From: JABURQ01 sp029243145
GTDB taxonomy: Bacteria > Planctomycetota > Planctomycetia > Planctomycetales > Planctomycetaceae
Length of the DNA: 64,000 nt
Reading direction: 5' to 3'
NCBI GenBank assembly: GCA_965660145.1
Contig: CBFHYX010000012.1
Location: 1-64,000 of the forward strand
Shown here: positions 35,685 to 44,294 of the stretch, piece by piece
Layout of the letters: the number at the start of each line of letters is the position of its first letter
Numbering within the stretch: position 1 is the first letter of the stretch
Notes under the pieces: model-generated
Seen by the model: only the letters and a program-made list of their open reading frames with translations
Database searches by the model: none
Told to the model about the DNA's origin: nothing
Position numbers and translations under genes: made by a program

Positions 35685-36607
35685 TTCTCACCGCTGGACT
35701 CTCGCCTGCCTGGCAACGGATTATGGTCTTCGATGACTTCAAGATAGGAGAGGTTAACCGTGCTCAGAATGTCGTTCATTGTGCCTCGGGAAAGGTTCTC
35801 AATGTTGCTGTTGGGTTGAAAACACTCGAGGCCGATGTCATTTGCCTCTCATCAATCGGAGGAGACTCTGCTGCTGCCATTCAACACGAGTTTGCAGAAA
35901 TGGAGATACTCACCCACTGGATTGAGACCTCTGCCAAAACACGAACATGCATCACCGTTCTTGATCAATTACATCAAAAGACGACCGAATTAGTAGAAAA
36001 CGCGGAATCAATTACCCCGCAAGAGTTAGATTCCTGGGTGACGCATTTTCATCAACTCGCAAGTCAATCGAGCCTTATTGTGATATCGGGATCACTTCCT
36101 GCTGGTGCCCCGGCAACTCTGTTTTCTGATTTACTGAAACAACACCAACAACCTTCAGTACTAGATATTCGTCGTGAAGAATTAGTATCTGCCCTGCTCC
36201 ATCATCCGCTCGTCATCAAACCGAATCGCGAAGAAGTCGAGCAGACCGTCGGTCGATCACTTTCTAATCACGATGATCTGGTGGCCGCTGCGGAAGAGTT
36301 GCGTTCGGCTGGTGCAGAGTGGGTGGTCGTCACTGATGGACCGAATCCCGTCACGATTGTCGGGCCTGAAGAACGCTGTCTGATTCCAGTGCCGACGGCA
36401 AAAACTGTCGTTAATCCCATTGGGTGTGGCGACAGCCTGACGGCCGGAATTGCCGCAGCAATGAATGAGGGTCGTTCGATTCTGGAAGCCGTCAAATGGG
36501 GCATCGCCTGTTCCTCGCAAAATCTGGAGTCGTTGTTGCCTGCTCGTCTTAACCGCCAACAGATGATTGAATTAGCCAGCCAACTGACTGTGGAAAGGCT
36601 CGTTTGA
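35681..36607 (+). CDS. PfkB family kinase, 1-phosphofructokinase-like
   Basis: 308 residues, starting at GTG 35681 inside the stop of the preceding gene. Ribokinase-fold sugar kinase: opening ILTAGLSPAWQRI, GKVLNVAVGLKTL, VISGSLPAG, and the catalytic anion hole NPIGCGDSLTAGIAAA with the Asp base. The head TAGLSPAW and the GKxLN motif resemble the FruK/LacC branch that phosphorylates fructose 1-phosphate or tagatose 6-phosphate. The alcohol dehydrogenase partner and the lack of PTS genes leave the true sugar open. Translational coupling with its neighbour suggests a common pathway. Confidence 0.8.
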   Translation: MILTAGLSPAWQRIMVFDDFKIGEVNRAQNVVHCASGKVLNVAVGLKTLEADVICLSSIGGDSAAAIQHEFAEMEILTHWIETSAKTRTCITVLDQLHQKTTELVENAESITPQELDSWVTHFHQLASQSSLIVISGSLPAGAPATLFSDLLKQHQQPSVLDIRREELVSALLHHPLVIKPNREEVEQTVGRSLSNHDDLVAAAEELRSAGAEWVVVTDGPNPVTIVGPEERCLIPVPTAKTVVNPIGCGDSLTAGIAAAMNEGRSILEAVKWGIACSSQNLESLLPARLNRQQMIELASQLTVERLV

Positions 36608-36610
36608 CTG

Positions 36611-37291
36611 ATGCCCTCCAAAGCCCCGCTACTCGAATCGCGTCATGTTTGCCGTCGCGGTCGAAATGAAGAGATACTACTCAACTCTGTCAATTTGACG
36701 GTTCGGGCAGGAGAACGCTGGGCAATTAGTGGAGTTTCGGGAGCGGGGAAAACATTGCTGCTGCGTTCACTCGCTCTTCTCGACCCCATTGATGGTGAGA
36801 TCCTCTGGAACGGACAAACGGTTGATACTCGCAATATTCTCGATTACCGATCTCGCGTCATATATCTGGCACAAAATGCGGCAATGATTGACGGTGATGT
36901 GTTCGATAATCTGAAATTTGCGTTCTCACTGACTCATAATAATGAGAGCAAATGGAACGAACGGCAAGTTAATAAGTGGTGTTCTCTGTTTCAGAAGGAC
37001 GAACAGTTTTTGAAACGAGACGTTCATGATCTCTCTGGGGGAGAGCGACAAATTGTTGCTTTAATCCGAGCACTTGTTATCTCTCCTCAGATACTCTTGC
37101 TCGATGAGGCAACCAGTGCGCTCGATTCACAATCGGTCAATATTTATGAGCGAATAATTGGCGAATGGTTAGACGAAGACTTGAACAACCGGGCCATCAT
37201 CTGGGTGACTCACTCCCCAGAGCAGCGTCAACGAGTCACTGAGCGGGAAATCCGTCTGTCAGCAGGCATAATGCAAGGAGACGCTGACTGA
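36611..37291 (+). CDS. ABC transporter ATP-binding protein, FetA (YbbL)-like
   Basis: 226 residues, three bases after the PfkB stop. Motifs are complete: Walker A SGVSGAGKTLLLRS, Q-loop YLAQNAAMI, signature DLSGGERQ, Walker B ILLLDEATSALDSQ, and H-loop WVTHS. Partner of the permease that follows with a one-base overlap. In E. coli the FetAB pair exports iron and lowers oxidative stress. The size and coupling to a UPF0014 permease support the same system, though the metal is inferred by family. Confidence 0.8.
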   Translation: MPSKAPLLESRHVCRRGRNEEILLNSVNLTVRAGERWAISGVSGAGKTLLLRSLALLDPIDGEILWNGQTVDTRNILDYRSRVIYLAQNAAMIDGDVFDNLKFAFSLTHNNESKWNERQVNKWCSLFQKDEQFLKRDVHDLSGGERQIVALIRALVISPQILLLDEATSALDSQSVNIYERIIGEWLDEDLNNRAIIWVTHSPEQRQRVTEREIRLSAGIMQGDAD

Positions 37292-38085
37292 TGTTCCATG
37301 CTCTCTCAAATATCGATGTGGCTATCGCGGCATGCCTTATTCTCATCAATGGTGCAATCTCGATTGCTCTGAAACTAGGATTGGAAAAGAAACTGGCTTG
37401 GGCCTCGTTCCGAACAATCGTGCAATTGACACTCATTGGCTTTGTGCTGGAATGGATATTCGCTTTGCAGAGTTGGCCCATCATACTGGGGATTGGAGTC
37501 ATGATGACGACAATTGCCGCATTTTCTGCCGTGGGGCGTGTGGAACATCAACTCCCTCTGATGAAAATGAATAGTTTGATTTCTGTCTTTTCCAGTTCGT
37601 GGTTGGTAACGGCGATTACACTGTTCGCGGTGATTGGGTATGAGGGCTGGAAAGATTATCCCGCACAATACGTGATTCCATTCCTCGGCTTAGTTTTGGG
37701 GAATACACTCAACGGTATCTCACTCGGCATGGACAAACTTGGTGATCAATTGAAACGCCGTCGTGGTGAAATCGAACTCATTCTTTCTTTGGGCGGATCT
37801 CGCTGGGAAGCGGGACAGTCTTCAGTGAGAAGTGCCATCCGTACAGGAATGATTCCGATACTCAATTCGATGATGGTGGTGGGATTAGTTTCTCTCCCCG
37901 GCGTCATGACAGGACAATTACTCGCAGGCGCAAGTCCTGTCGATGCAGTCAAATATCAGATTGTGATCATGTTCATCATCGCTGCCGGAACCGCGATGGG
38001 GACGATCAGCGTGGTGCTTCTCAGCTACCACCGTGTCTTCAATAACATGCATCAGTTTCTGTTCGACGAAATCCAGTCGAACTAG
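37291..38085 (+). CDS. fetB: Inner-membrane permease, FetB (YbbM/UPF0014)-like
   Basis: 264 residues with about seven membrane spans. Family marks: LKLGLEKKLAWASFRTIVQL at the first loop, PFLGLVLGNTLNGISLGMD, and SLGGSRWEAGQSSVRSAIRTGMIP followed by MMVVGLVSLPGVMTGQLLAG. UPF0014/FetB works with the ATPase encoded just before it (ATG overlaps that stop by one base). E. coli FetB takes part in iron export; cation choice here is inferred. Last gene of the alcohol dehydrogenase-PfkB-FetAB unit. It converges on the sialidase-like gene with 12 bases between stops. Confidence 0.85.
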   Translation: MFHALSNIDVAIAACLILINGAISIALKLGLEKKLAWASFRTIVQLTLIGFVLEWIFALQSWPIILGIGVMMTTIAAFSAVGRVEHQLPLMKMNSLISVFSSSWLVTAITLFAVIGYEGWKDYPAQYVIPFLGLVLGNTLNGISLGMDKLGDQLKRRRGEIELILSLGGSRWEAGQSSVRSAIRTGMIPILNSMMVVGLVSLPGVMTGQLLAGASPVDAVKYQIVIMFIIAAGTAMGTISVVLLSYHRVFNNMHQFLFDEIQSN

Positions 38086-38097
38086 AGAAGCAATCAA

Positions 38098-39135
38098 TCA
38101 AATCTTGGTCGCGTCCAGTACCACATGTTTTACCCGGCGACGTTTCCAAGTGTAAGTGATATGGATTTTGCCATCGGCAGTCTGGATCACTGCCGGATAG
38201 GAATATTCACCCGGTTGATCTTCAAGGATGAGAACGTCCTTCCAGGAGTTGCCGTCGGTCGAGATGGCAACATTCAAAGGCGAGCGGCCTCTGGGCGTGT
38301 TGTTGTAAATGAGAATTCCCCGACCATCTTTGAGCGAGACGGCATCGATTCCCGAGTTAGGGTTCGGTAAATCTTTGAGCAGCGTCATCTCTGACCATGT
38401 TTTGCCAAGGTCATCCGACCACGTGGAGGAGATTTGTTTTTGGCGTGTCCGACAGACAATTTGCAGGCGGTCGCCCCATTTCAAGATCGCAGGCTGAATG
38501 GCTGCCAATTTCTCGCCGTCATTTAGCGGAGCTGTCTTGTCCCATTTTCCAATTCCATCGAGCCATTCCATGTGAACTCTCCAGCCGTTGTCTTCGGTCG
38601 ATGTGGGACATAGTAACCGTCCATCACCGAGTAATTCTGGCTTATTCTTGATTGGTCCGACAATTCCTTCGGGGAGTTTGACAGGATTCGTCCAAGTTTT
38701 ACCGTTATCAACAGAGGTGATCAATTCACCCCACCAGGTACGAGGATCAGCACCTACCTTGTAAAACAGCAGAATTTCTCCATCGGGTTGAGTGAAGAGA
38801 ACCGGATTCCAACAAGGATAGCGAAAGTCTTTACTCTGGATTCCATTGGCAACACTGCGAACTGGGGACCAACTCTTTCCATCAAAGTGAGAGGTCCAGA
38901 TTTCGACATCATCGTTCTTCTCGTGCGTCCCACCGAACCACGCCGCCAGCAAACCCGTTTTGGTCGATGTAATAGTCGAGGCGTGGCACTGTGGAAAGGG
39001 AGCGTCTGTGTAGACGAATTCTTGGGTGATCAGTGCGGGATGATCGGGCGTAGTGAGCGGAGAAAAATTCTTTTCTTGCGCAGATAACGGAGAAAACAGC
39101 GTAAAAGCTAAGGTGAATGTCAAAAAGGGTCGCAT
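38098..39135 (-). CDS. Secreted sialidase-like (BNR/Asp-box) glycoside hydrolase
   Basis: 345 residues with a signal peptide (MRPFLTF head, cleavage near PLSAQ). A six-bladed propeller of the sialidase type is suggested by Asp-box motifs SVDNGKTWT, SDDLGKTWS and STDGNSWKD, with CHASTI and AAWFGGTHE at the front. Catalytic residues of true sialidases cannot all be assigned. In planctomycetes these proteins often act on other acidic or sulfated glycans. It acts outside the cytoplasm. Divergent from the thioredoxin-fold gene with 73 bases between the chosen starts. Confidence 0.8.
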   Translation of the reverse strand: MRPFLTFTLAFTLFSPLSAQEKNFSPLTTPDHPALITQEFVYTDAPFPQCHASTITSTKTGLLAAWFGGTHEKNDDVEIWTSHFDGKSWSPVRSVANGIQSKDFRYPCWNPVLFTQPDGEILLFYKVGADPRTWWGELITSVDNGKTWTNPVKLPEGIVGPIKNKPELLGDGRLLCPTSTEDNGWRVHMEWLDGIGKWDKTAPLNDGEKLAAIQPAILKWGDRLQIVCRTRQKQISSTWSDDLGKTWSEMTLLKDLPNPNSGIDAVSLKDGRGILIYNNTPRGRSPLNVAISTDGNSWKDVLILEDQPGEYSYPAVIQTADGKIHITYTWKRRRVKHVVLDATKI

Positions 39136-39208
39136 CTTTACTCCTCTTGGGTATGAGATGTCTCGATTGTTATTGCAGGAGATTGCTCAAGCAAGAATAA
39201 TCTGTTGC

Positions 39209-39781
39209 ATGTCAATTGTTCGATGCATCTTTATTGGTCTGCTCAGTGGCTTCTGTATGAGTGCCACAGGAACTGAGCGTATTCCGTTAGCTGGTGAGGT
39301 GGGAAGCACCGTTCCCTCGTTTCAGATGCGGACTGTTTCTGGATCGTTGATGAATCGCTCGGTTTGCCATGTTTGTCGGAACGGTGATCGCCCAGTTGTT
39401 ATGGTGGTTTTGAGAGAACTTAATCCTCAGCAGCGAGTTTTGTTACGAAACATTGACCGAGTGGTCGAAAAATATCGAGAACAGGGGTTACGAGCTTTCG
39501 CCGTGTATTTGTCTGACGTGCCACGAAGAGATGTCCCTCGCGTCCAGACTTTTCAGTATAACGGTCGCATCGTCATGCCGGTCGGGATCTCACTGGCTGT
39601 CATCGGCGAAGACCAACTGGGTGTCGAAGAATCAATACCCGTAAGCGTGATTCTCTACGATGAACAAACTGTCTGGAAACGCTTTGACTTCGAAAAGGAC
39701 GGCCCCAGTCACGAACAGATACGCAAGATTCTGGACAGTGCAGACACGATGCTGGCTGAGTCGGAGGTCTCCGACAATTAG
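39209..39781 (+). CDS. Exported thioredoxin-fold protein with CHVC
   Basis: 190 residues from ATG 39209, which gives a typical signal peptide (MSIVRCIFIGLLS core, cleavage near MSATG). An in-frame ATG at 39158 would put 17 residues in front of it. The mature protein has SVCHVCRNGDRPVVMVVLRE, that is a CxxC redox pair at the start of a thioredoxin-like fold, and EKYREQGLRAFAVYLSD. It is short of some elements of peroxiredoxins; the family is common in planctomycetes and unnamed. A periplasmic dithiol role is likely. Its stop abuts the stop of the converging MFS gene with no base between. Confidence 0.65.
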   Translation: MSIVRCIFIGLLSGFCMSATGTERIPLAGEVGSTVPSFQMRTVSGSLMNRSVCHVCRNGDRPVVMVVLRELNPQQRVLLRNIDRVVEKYREQGLRAFAVYLSDVPRRDVPRVQTFQYNGRIVMPVGISLAVIGEDQLGVEESIPVSVILYDEQTVWKRFDFEKDGPSHEQIRKILDSADTMLAESEVSDN

Positions 39782-41071
39782 CTAAACCGATTCCGACTGT
39801 GGTCCCGTGGAATCATTTCCTGATTTGCTCGATTCGCCAGGCTGAAAGCCCGCATTCTTCAGCATGAGAACTGCGATCAATCCGAGTGCCATCAACCCTG
39901 CACCAAACCAATACGGGTTCGCGGGTGTTTTACCTTCATTGAATAGGACGACTCCCGCAATTGGGCCGAGAATACGAGCTAAGGCTGACATACTTTGACC
40001 GAGTCCGAGAATACCGCCCTGCTCTGATTCCAGACTGGATAGAGACAGCATTGATTGCAGTGAAGGTGTCGTTGCGGCATAACCGATGACGGCAAGCGGG
40101 ACGAGTGCATAGAGCATGTTTGCACTACCTGTCACGGCGACCCAGCCGAGAGCCAGAAGCCCGGCAGTCATCGTGACCACCCCCAATAAGCTCATGCGGT
40201 AATCGCCGATTTTAGGTGCTAAGCGACGCACAAGAAAACCCTGGCTAATGGTGAGGATCAAACCTATGTATGCGTAGGCAAAAAAGTTGTCTTGCTGAGA
40301 CATGCCAAGATGTTTGGTGAGCAACGAGAGAGTCGTTTCAAATTGTCCGAATGCAAATGTGGTGATGAAGATTGTCCCAAGGATCATACCAACGTGCGGG
40401 TGACCCATCGCTGTTTTGAGATTTCCCAGATCGAGCCAATGCCGTTTGGATGACTTAGAATCTGGGTTGAGCGACTCGGGAAGTTTGAAAATGGCGAACA
40501 GTAATGCTAACCCCGACAATCCTGCCGCCACATATCCGGGCGCTGGGCTGGGGGCCGCTCCTTGAATATCACTGACAAAGAATGCCCCCAGAAGAGGGCC
40601 AAAAGTAAACCCGATCCCAAAAGCCGCTCCGATGAGAGCCATACCTTTGGCTCGTTCTGAAGGTCCGGTGACATCGGCAATGTAGGCTTGAGCGGTCGGG
40701 ATGGTGGCCCCGGCAATTCCCGCACCGATGCGAGTGATAAATAGCCATGATAATGCGGAAAGACCGACAAGCATTCCGTCGGCACCGAGTGACGTGGCGT
40801 ATCCAAAGAGTGCGTAAGAAACCGTTGAACCTGCAAGCCCAAGAATCAGAATGGGTCGGCGTCCGATTCGGTCGGAAACTCTTCCCCAGATGGGGGCGAA
40901 CAAAAATTGCATGGCGGAAAAAGATGCCATAAGGAAACCCAATTCCCACTTGCTGGCATGAAACGACTCTCCGTAGCGTGGAAGCAAAGGCAGGACAATT
41001 CCAAACCCCAGCAGATCGATAAAGACTGTCACAAAGATGAGGAACAAACCGGCTTTACCAGACGAGGCCAC
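39782..41071 (-). CDS. MFS transporter, TetA/TCR-like drug efflux type
   Basis: 429 residues with twelve expected spans. Loop 2-3 carries the MFS motif GRVSDRIGRRP, and the opening is FVTVFIDLLGFGIVLPLLPRY, as in class A/B tetracycline-type and multidrug exporters (DHA1). Such proteins exchange drugs or metabolites for protons. A Ser/Gly-rich tail follows the last span. No regulator gene is adjacent, so drug resistance is only a family inference. A tiny membrane protein gene lies 43 bases upstream on the same strand. Confidence 0.85.
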   Translation of the reverse strand: MASSGKAGLFLIFVTVFIDLLGFGIVLPLLPRYGESFHASKWELGFLMASFSAMQFLFAPIWGRVSDRIGRRPILILGLAGSTVSYALFGYATSLGADGMLVGLSALSWLFITRIGAGIAGATIPTAQAYIADVTGPSERAKGMALIGAAFGIGFTFGPLLGAFFVSDIQGAAPSPAPGYVAAGLSGLALLFAIFKLPESLNPDSKSSKRHWLDLGNLKTAMGHPHVGMILGTIFITTFAFGQFETTLSLLTKHLGMSQQDNFFAYAYIGLILTISQGFLVRRLAPKIGDYRMSLLGVVTMTAGLLALGWVAVTGSANMLYALVPLAVIGYAATTPSLQSMLSLSSLESEQGGILGLGQSMSALARILGPIAGVVLFNEGKTPANPYWFGAGLMALGLIAVLMLKNAGFQPGESSKSGNDSTGPQSESV

Positions 41072-41114
41072 AATGAAATCTTTCAGTTGGAGTTGATAAC
41101 CAGAGCAAAGAGGC

Positions 41115-41222
41115 TCATCCGTCGATAAACCACCAAGCGAAGTAACATAAGACAGGGGTCAGCACAAAGATCAGCACTAATGTGGTCATGTTTGACCGTT
41201 GATCTTCGGGCCAGCGTCCCAT
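41115..41222 (-). CDS. Candidate small membrane protein, 35 residues
   Basis: ATG 41222 to TGA 41115. After a polar head (MGRWPEDQRSN) comes one strong membrane span (TTLVLIFVLTPVLCYFAWW) and a short tail FIDG. GAG lies about 7 bases before the ATG. The gap is otherwise free of genes and a terminator lies just upstream, so this gene would start a new transcript leading toward the MFS gene 43 bases downstream. No homologue is known to me. The clean head-span-tail layout is what supports it. Confidence 0.4.
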   Translation of the reverse strand: MGRWPEDQRSNMTTLVLIFVLTPVLCYFAWWFIDG

Positions 41223-41254
41223 GCGTTTCTCGCACAATCCGTTTGGGTGGTACT

Positions 41255-41297
41255 TTTAGAAGAAAACTGTGTGTACCGCTTCGCAATACACACAGTT
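41255..41297 (-). terminator. Intrinsic terminator of the oxidoreductase gene
   Basis: On the minus strand a perfect 11-bp stem (AACTGTGTGTA / TACACACAGTT) with an 11-base loop is followed by TTTTCTTCT. It lies 14 bases after the stop of the Gfo/Idh/MocA gene. Confidence 0.85.
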
Positions 41298-41310
41298 GGA
41301 ATTATGAGGT

Positions 41311-42888
41311 TTATCCTAAATCGTCCCAAGAACCTTGTGGGAACTTTTCCACCAACTTGACGACATCTTCTTCAGGGACCGCATCATTGTAGGGGTCGAA
41401 CCATTCATCTCTGAATTCGATCCGACGATTGTGTTTCATCGCCAGATTTGCAGTCAGAGCCATAATCGCGTCTGCCATCGCGACGACTCCATTACATCTC
41501 AAGTCGGTCATCGGACTCTCATTGCGAATGCAGTAACAGAAGTGTTCCATCTCTTCGCGATACCCACGACTGATCTTTTCGCCCATGCTGGCAGATGCCG
41601 TCGTCGCTGCCGCTGAGGGGGCCGTGGTTTCATAGGCATCAAGAACGGGTGCTCCCGATGCGCCTTCCGTGTTGACGACCCACAAACGCTGATCGGGGCC
41701 TCCTCCTGTCGAACCTCGACCTTCCTCTTTATAGAGGATGGCTTCTTTCTCAGTTTTCATCCACAAAGTGCCTCGCGTACCGTAAACCAATTCTCCGTAA
41801 GGTTCCGATTTGTTGGTATTGATCGAGGAGTAGGTGACAATGCATTTGTCGCGAGATTTCTCGGGGTTACCTTTTTCGTAGGTTTTTCCGGGGAACTCGA
41901 ATGTGACATAAATCTGGTCGTCAATTTCGCGATCATCGGTCCATTTGTCTTGCGGGCCGATTCCTTTGATGCCGTAAAAGTTCTTGCCTCCGAAACCTGA
42001 GACTGCGACCGGATGAACTTTACCGAGAAAAATACTGGCGGCATCCATTTGATGTGAACCAAGTTCGGCCATCAGACCGCCACCCGTTTCATTGAATAGA
42101 CGCCAGTTGATGAGTTGATCGACATCTTGGTAACCATACTCATCGACTTTGCCCTTGAGCGCTTTCATGTCTTCTTCGGGTACGCTTTTTCGCCAACTGT
42201 CAGACAGTGGGAAACTATTGTTGCGGTGCCATTGGGCACGAATGTATTTGATGTCACCAAGAGCTCCGGTTTTTACCAGTTCGTTGGCATTATCATAAAG
42301 GACGCTGTAGTGGCGTTGGTGACCGACGGCGAGAAGACGATTTTTCTCGGCTGCCTTACGAATCATCTTTTTACATTCGGTGATGCTGTGGGCCATCAGC
42401 TTTTCTGTCAAAACATGCAAGCCCGCTTCCATCGCTTCCATCGCAATCGGTGCGTGTTGACTGAGAGGAACAGCAATCACGACTGCTTCCAAACCAAGTT
42501 CGTCCTTGGCTGCAATCAAATCTTTATGATTCGAGAACTGCTTAATTGATTTCGCTTTTTCTTCACCCAGTTTCTCGAACAGTCCCATACGGACATCGTT
42601 TCCGTCTCCCTGGAACGCTCGTTCCAAATTGGTGGGACGTAAATCGGCGACAGCGACAATGTTCATGTATTCGGGAGGGTGTTCGTTGAGCAGAATATTG
42701 CCCTCGTCACCGGTGCCAATAAAGCCAACCCGGACCGGTTCGCCTTCGAGTTTTTCATACCCAAAGTACATCGCTCCCAAACCGGTTGTGGCGGCAGCGG
42801 CTCCTTTGATGAAGTCACGGCGTGTGTAGCCGACCGCTTCGTGGAAGTTATCTTTACCGATCTGAATTTGTTCGGGTGTGAGTTTCAT
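41311..42888 (-). CDS. Gfo/Idh/MocA family oxidoreductase with Tat signal
   Basis: 525 residues. A twin-arginine signal (TRRDFIKGAAAATTGLGAMYFG, residues about 22-43) directs the folded, cofactor-loaded enzyme out of the cytoplasm. The Rossmann domain has VGFIGTGDEGNILL and VAVADLRPTN; the usual EKP of the active site reads EKL (TEKLMAHS). The C-terminal domain has GGGLMAELGSHQMD, with the His commonly involved in catalysis. It is about 100 residues longer than classic members, mostly in the back half. It probably oxidises or reduces a sugar or cyclitol with NAD(P), the typical planctomycete use being polysaccharide breakdown. It has its own terminator, and the DoxX gene is about 107 bases upstream. 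Confidence 0.85.
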   Translation of the reverse strand: MKLTPEQIQIGKDNFHEAVGYTRRDFIKGAAAATTGLGAMYFGYEKLEGEPVRVGFIGTGDEGNILLNEHPPEYMNIVAVADLRPTNLERAFQGDGNDVRMGLFEKLGEEKAKSIKQFSNHKDLIAAKDELGLEAVVIAVPLSQHAPIAMEAMEAGLHVLTEKLMAHSITECKKMIRKAAEKNRLLAVGHQRHYSVLYDNANELVKTGALGDIKYIRAQWHRNNSFPLSDSWRKSVPEEDMKALKGKVDEYGYQDVDQLINWRLFNETGGGLMAELGSHQMDAASIFLGKVHPVAVSGFGGKNFYGIKGIGPQDKWTDDREIDDQIYVTFEFPGKTYEKGNPEKSRDKCIVTYSSINTNKSEPYGELVYGTRGTLWMKTEKEAILYKEEGRGSTGGGPDQRLWVVNTEGASGAPVLDAYETTAPSAAATTASASMGEKISRGYREEMEHFCYCIRNESPMTDLRCNGVVAMADAIMALTANLAMKHNRRIEFRDEWFDPYNDAVPEEDVVKLVEKFPQGSWDDLG

Positions 42889-42995
42889 GGAACTTATCTC
42901 CTGATCTGTTGTAGTGAGATCAATTTCAAATATGAGTGGTTTATGTTGCGTGTGTCATGATGACTTACGAATTTATCGCATATCTGTTGAATCGA

Positions 42996-44231
42996 TTACT
43001 TCTTTTTTCTCCAAAGCAATGCCCCAAAAATCGTATCGACACCAAACCATCGTCCTGTTGGTAACATCGCGATGGCCAACAACGCGACTGCTTCGATGGA
43101 GTTTTTATTGACATACAAAGAATGCTCTGGTCCCGGTGCTTTGGGGACATTCGGCCAAGGTGGCCAGACCAGATAGAATGAGATCAACATTCCGGCACCC
43201 GCGATGGCGGCCAAGCGTGTGGCAAATCCCGTCATCAAGCATCCCCCAAGCATCAACAATGCCCATATTGTAAGTTGATTGACTTCGACAATCTTGGTTC
43301 GTTCTACGGGTACAGGTCCGCGAGAAATTTGTGCATAAGTAAGAAGTTTGCGAGCGTCTGTCTTTAAGTCCGTTTCTAATTCTTTGACAGGCCCCACTAA
43401 TGCGGCTTTTTGTGATTGGATCTTTTTCCATAACGACTGCAAGTGATCGAATTCAAAATCCTGATCAGCCGTTGTGAGCTTCTTGTTGTAATCGGCCAGC
43501 ATGTCCAGATAGACCTGTTTGTCGCCGACTTTCACAATGTGATCTTCATTTTCGACGTGCGGCCGCATCTCAAACATCCCTTTGTTACTTTCCTCTTCGA
43601 TAATGAACACAACGCCCGTGACACCTGGGTCGCCTTTCAATCGACCAGCCAATTGTTGACCGTAACTTAAGCGAATTGAAAGATCCCGAAGCCGTTCGAG
43701 TTGCTTGTGAAATTCTTGCTGCACCGGAGTCATCTTCGTAGGGTCGCTGGGCAATTGTGCAAAGATTCGGGCGAAGTCTGTCGGCGTGGGTGGTTCCCAA
43801 GTTGGGAAACTGAGAATTTGCGTTTTTTTGTCGTAGGAAAAAGTGGTCTTTGCGAACGAAATACCGGGTGGCAATACAAAACGGTTTGAGGTCCGTTTTT
43901 CCGGGCCCGCGATCAGACTGTCCAGTTTTTTGCTTTGAGCATCACTAACCTTGTAGTGTGATTTGAAACGTGCGGACCAGCGATCCCATTTTTTATTCAT
44001 GAATTCGTAGTTGAGCCAATTGAGTTCATCGGGGTCACCCGTCATGTCGCGATATTGATCGCGAAACGGGCCTTGGGCGTTGCTCAAATAGCCCGATGCC
44101 GTCCACGGAGTGGTCGTGGACTGCGATTCGAGCTTCCAGAGTCCTTCGTAGAGAAATTGCCATCCGATTGAGAGTCTCAACAGAACGATCAAGAGAACTG
44201 CCAGAAAAGGAATGCGGTATGGATCTCGCAC
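42996..44231 (-). CDS. DoxX-like membrane protein interrupted by a large soluble insert
   Basis: 411 residues. The first span (about 9-25, LAVLLIVLLRLSIGWQF) and the YEGLWKL motif are the start of a DoxX-like four-helix protein. The remaining spans come only after residue 305 (IWALLMLGGCLMTGFATRLA, GAGMLISFYLVW, and a last one near ALLAIAMLP). In between lie about 250 soluble residues, rich in charged helices, which should be on the periplasmic side. DoxX relatives take part in respiratory quinone redox or in redox stress complexes; the insert has no known domain. Upstream of the Gfo/Idh gene and 63 bases downstream of apbE. Confidence 0.7.
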   Translation of the reverse strand: MRDPYRIPFLAVLLIVLLRLSIGWQFLYEGLWKLESQSTTTPWTASGYLSNAQGPFRDQYRDMTGDPDELNWLNYEFMNKKWDRWSARFKSHYKVSDAQSKKLDSLIAGPEKRTSNRFVLPPGISFAKTTFSYDKKTQILSFPTWEPPTPTDFARIFAQLPSDPTKMTPVQQEFHKQLERLRDLSIRLSYGQQLAGRLKGDPGVTGVVFIIEEESNKGMFEMRPHVENEDHIVKVGDKQVYLDMLADYNKKLTTADQDFEFDHLQSLWKKIQSQKAALVGPVKELETDLKTDARKLLTYAQISRGPVPVERTKIVEVNQLTIWALLMLGGCLMTGFATRLAAIAGAGMLISFYLVWPPWPNVPKAPGPEHSLYVNKNSIEAVALLAIAMLPTGRWFGVDTIFGALLWRKKK

Positions 44232-44294
44232 AGGTCTACCTCGTATGTATGCTCGTTGTCTCAGGTGTGTGGAAAGTGAATCAAATTCTCATTA

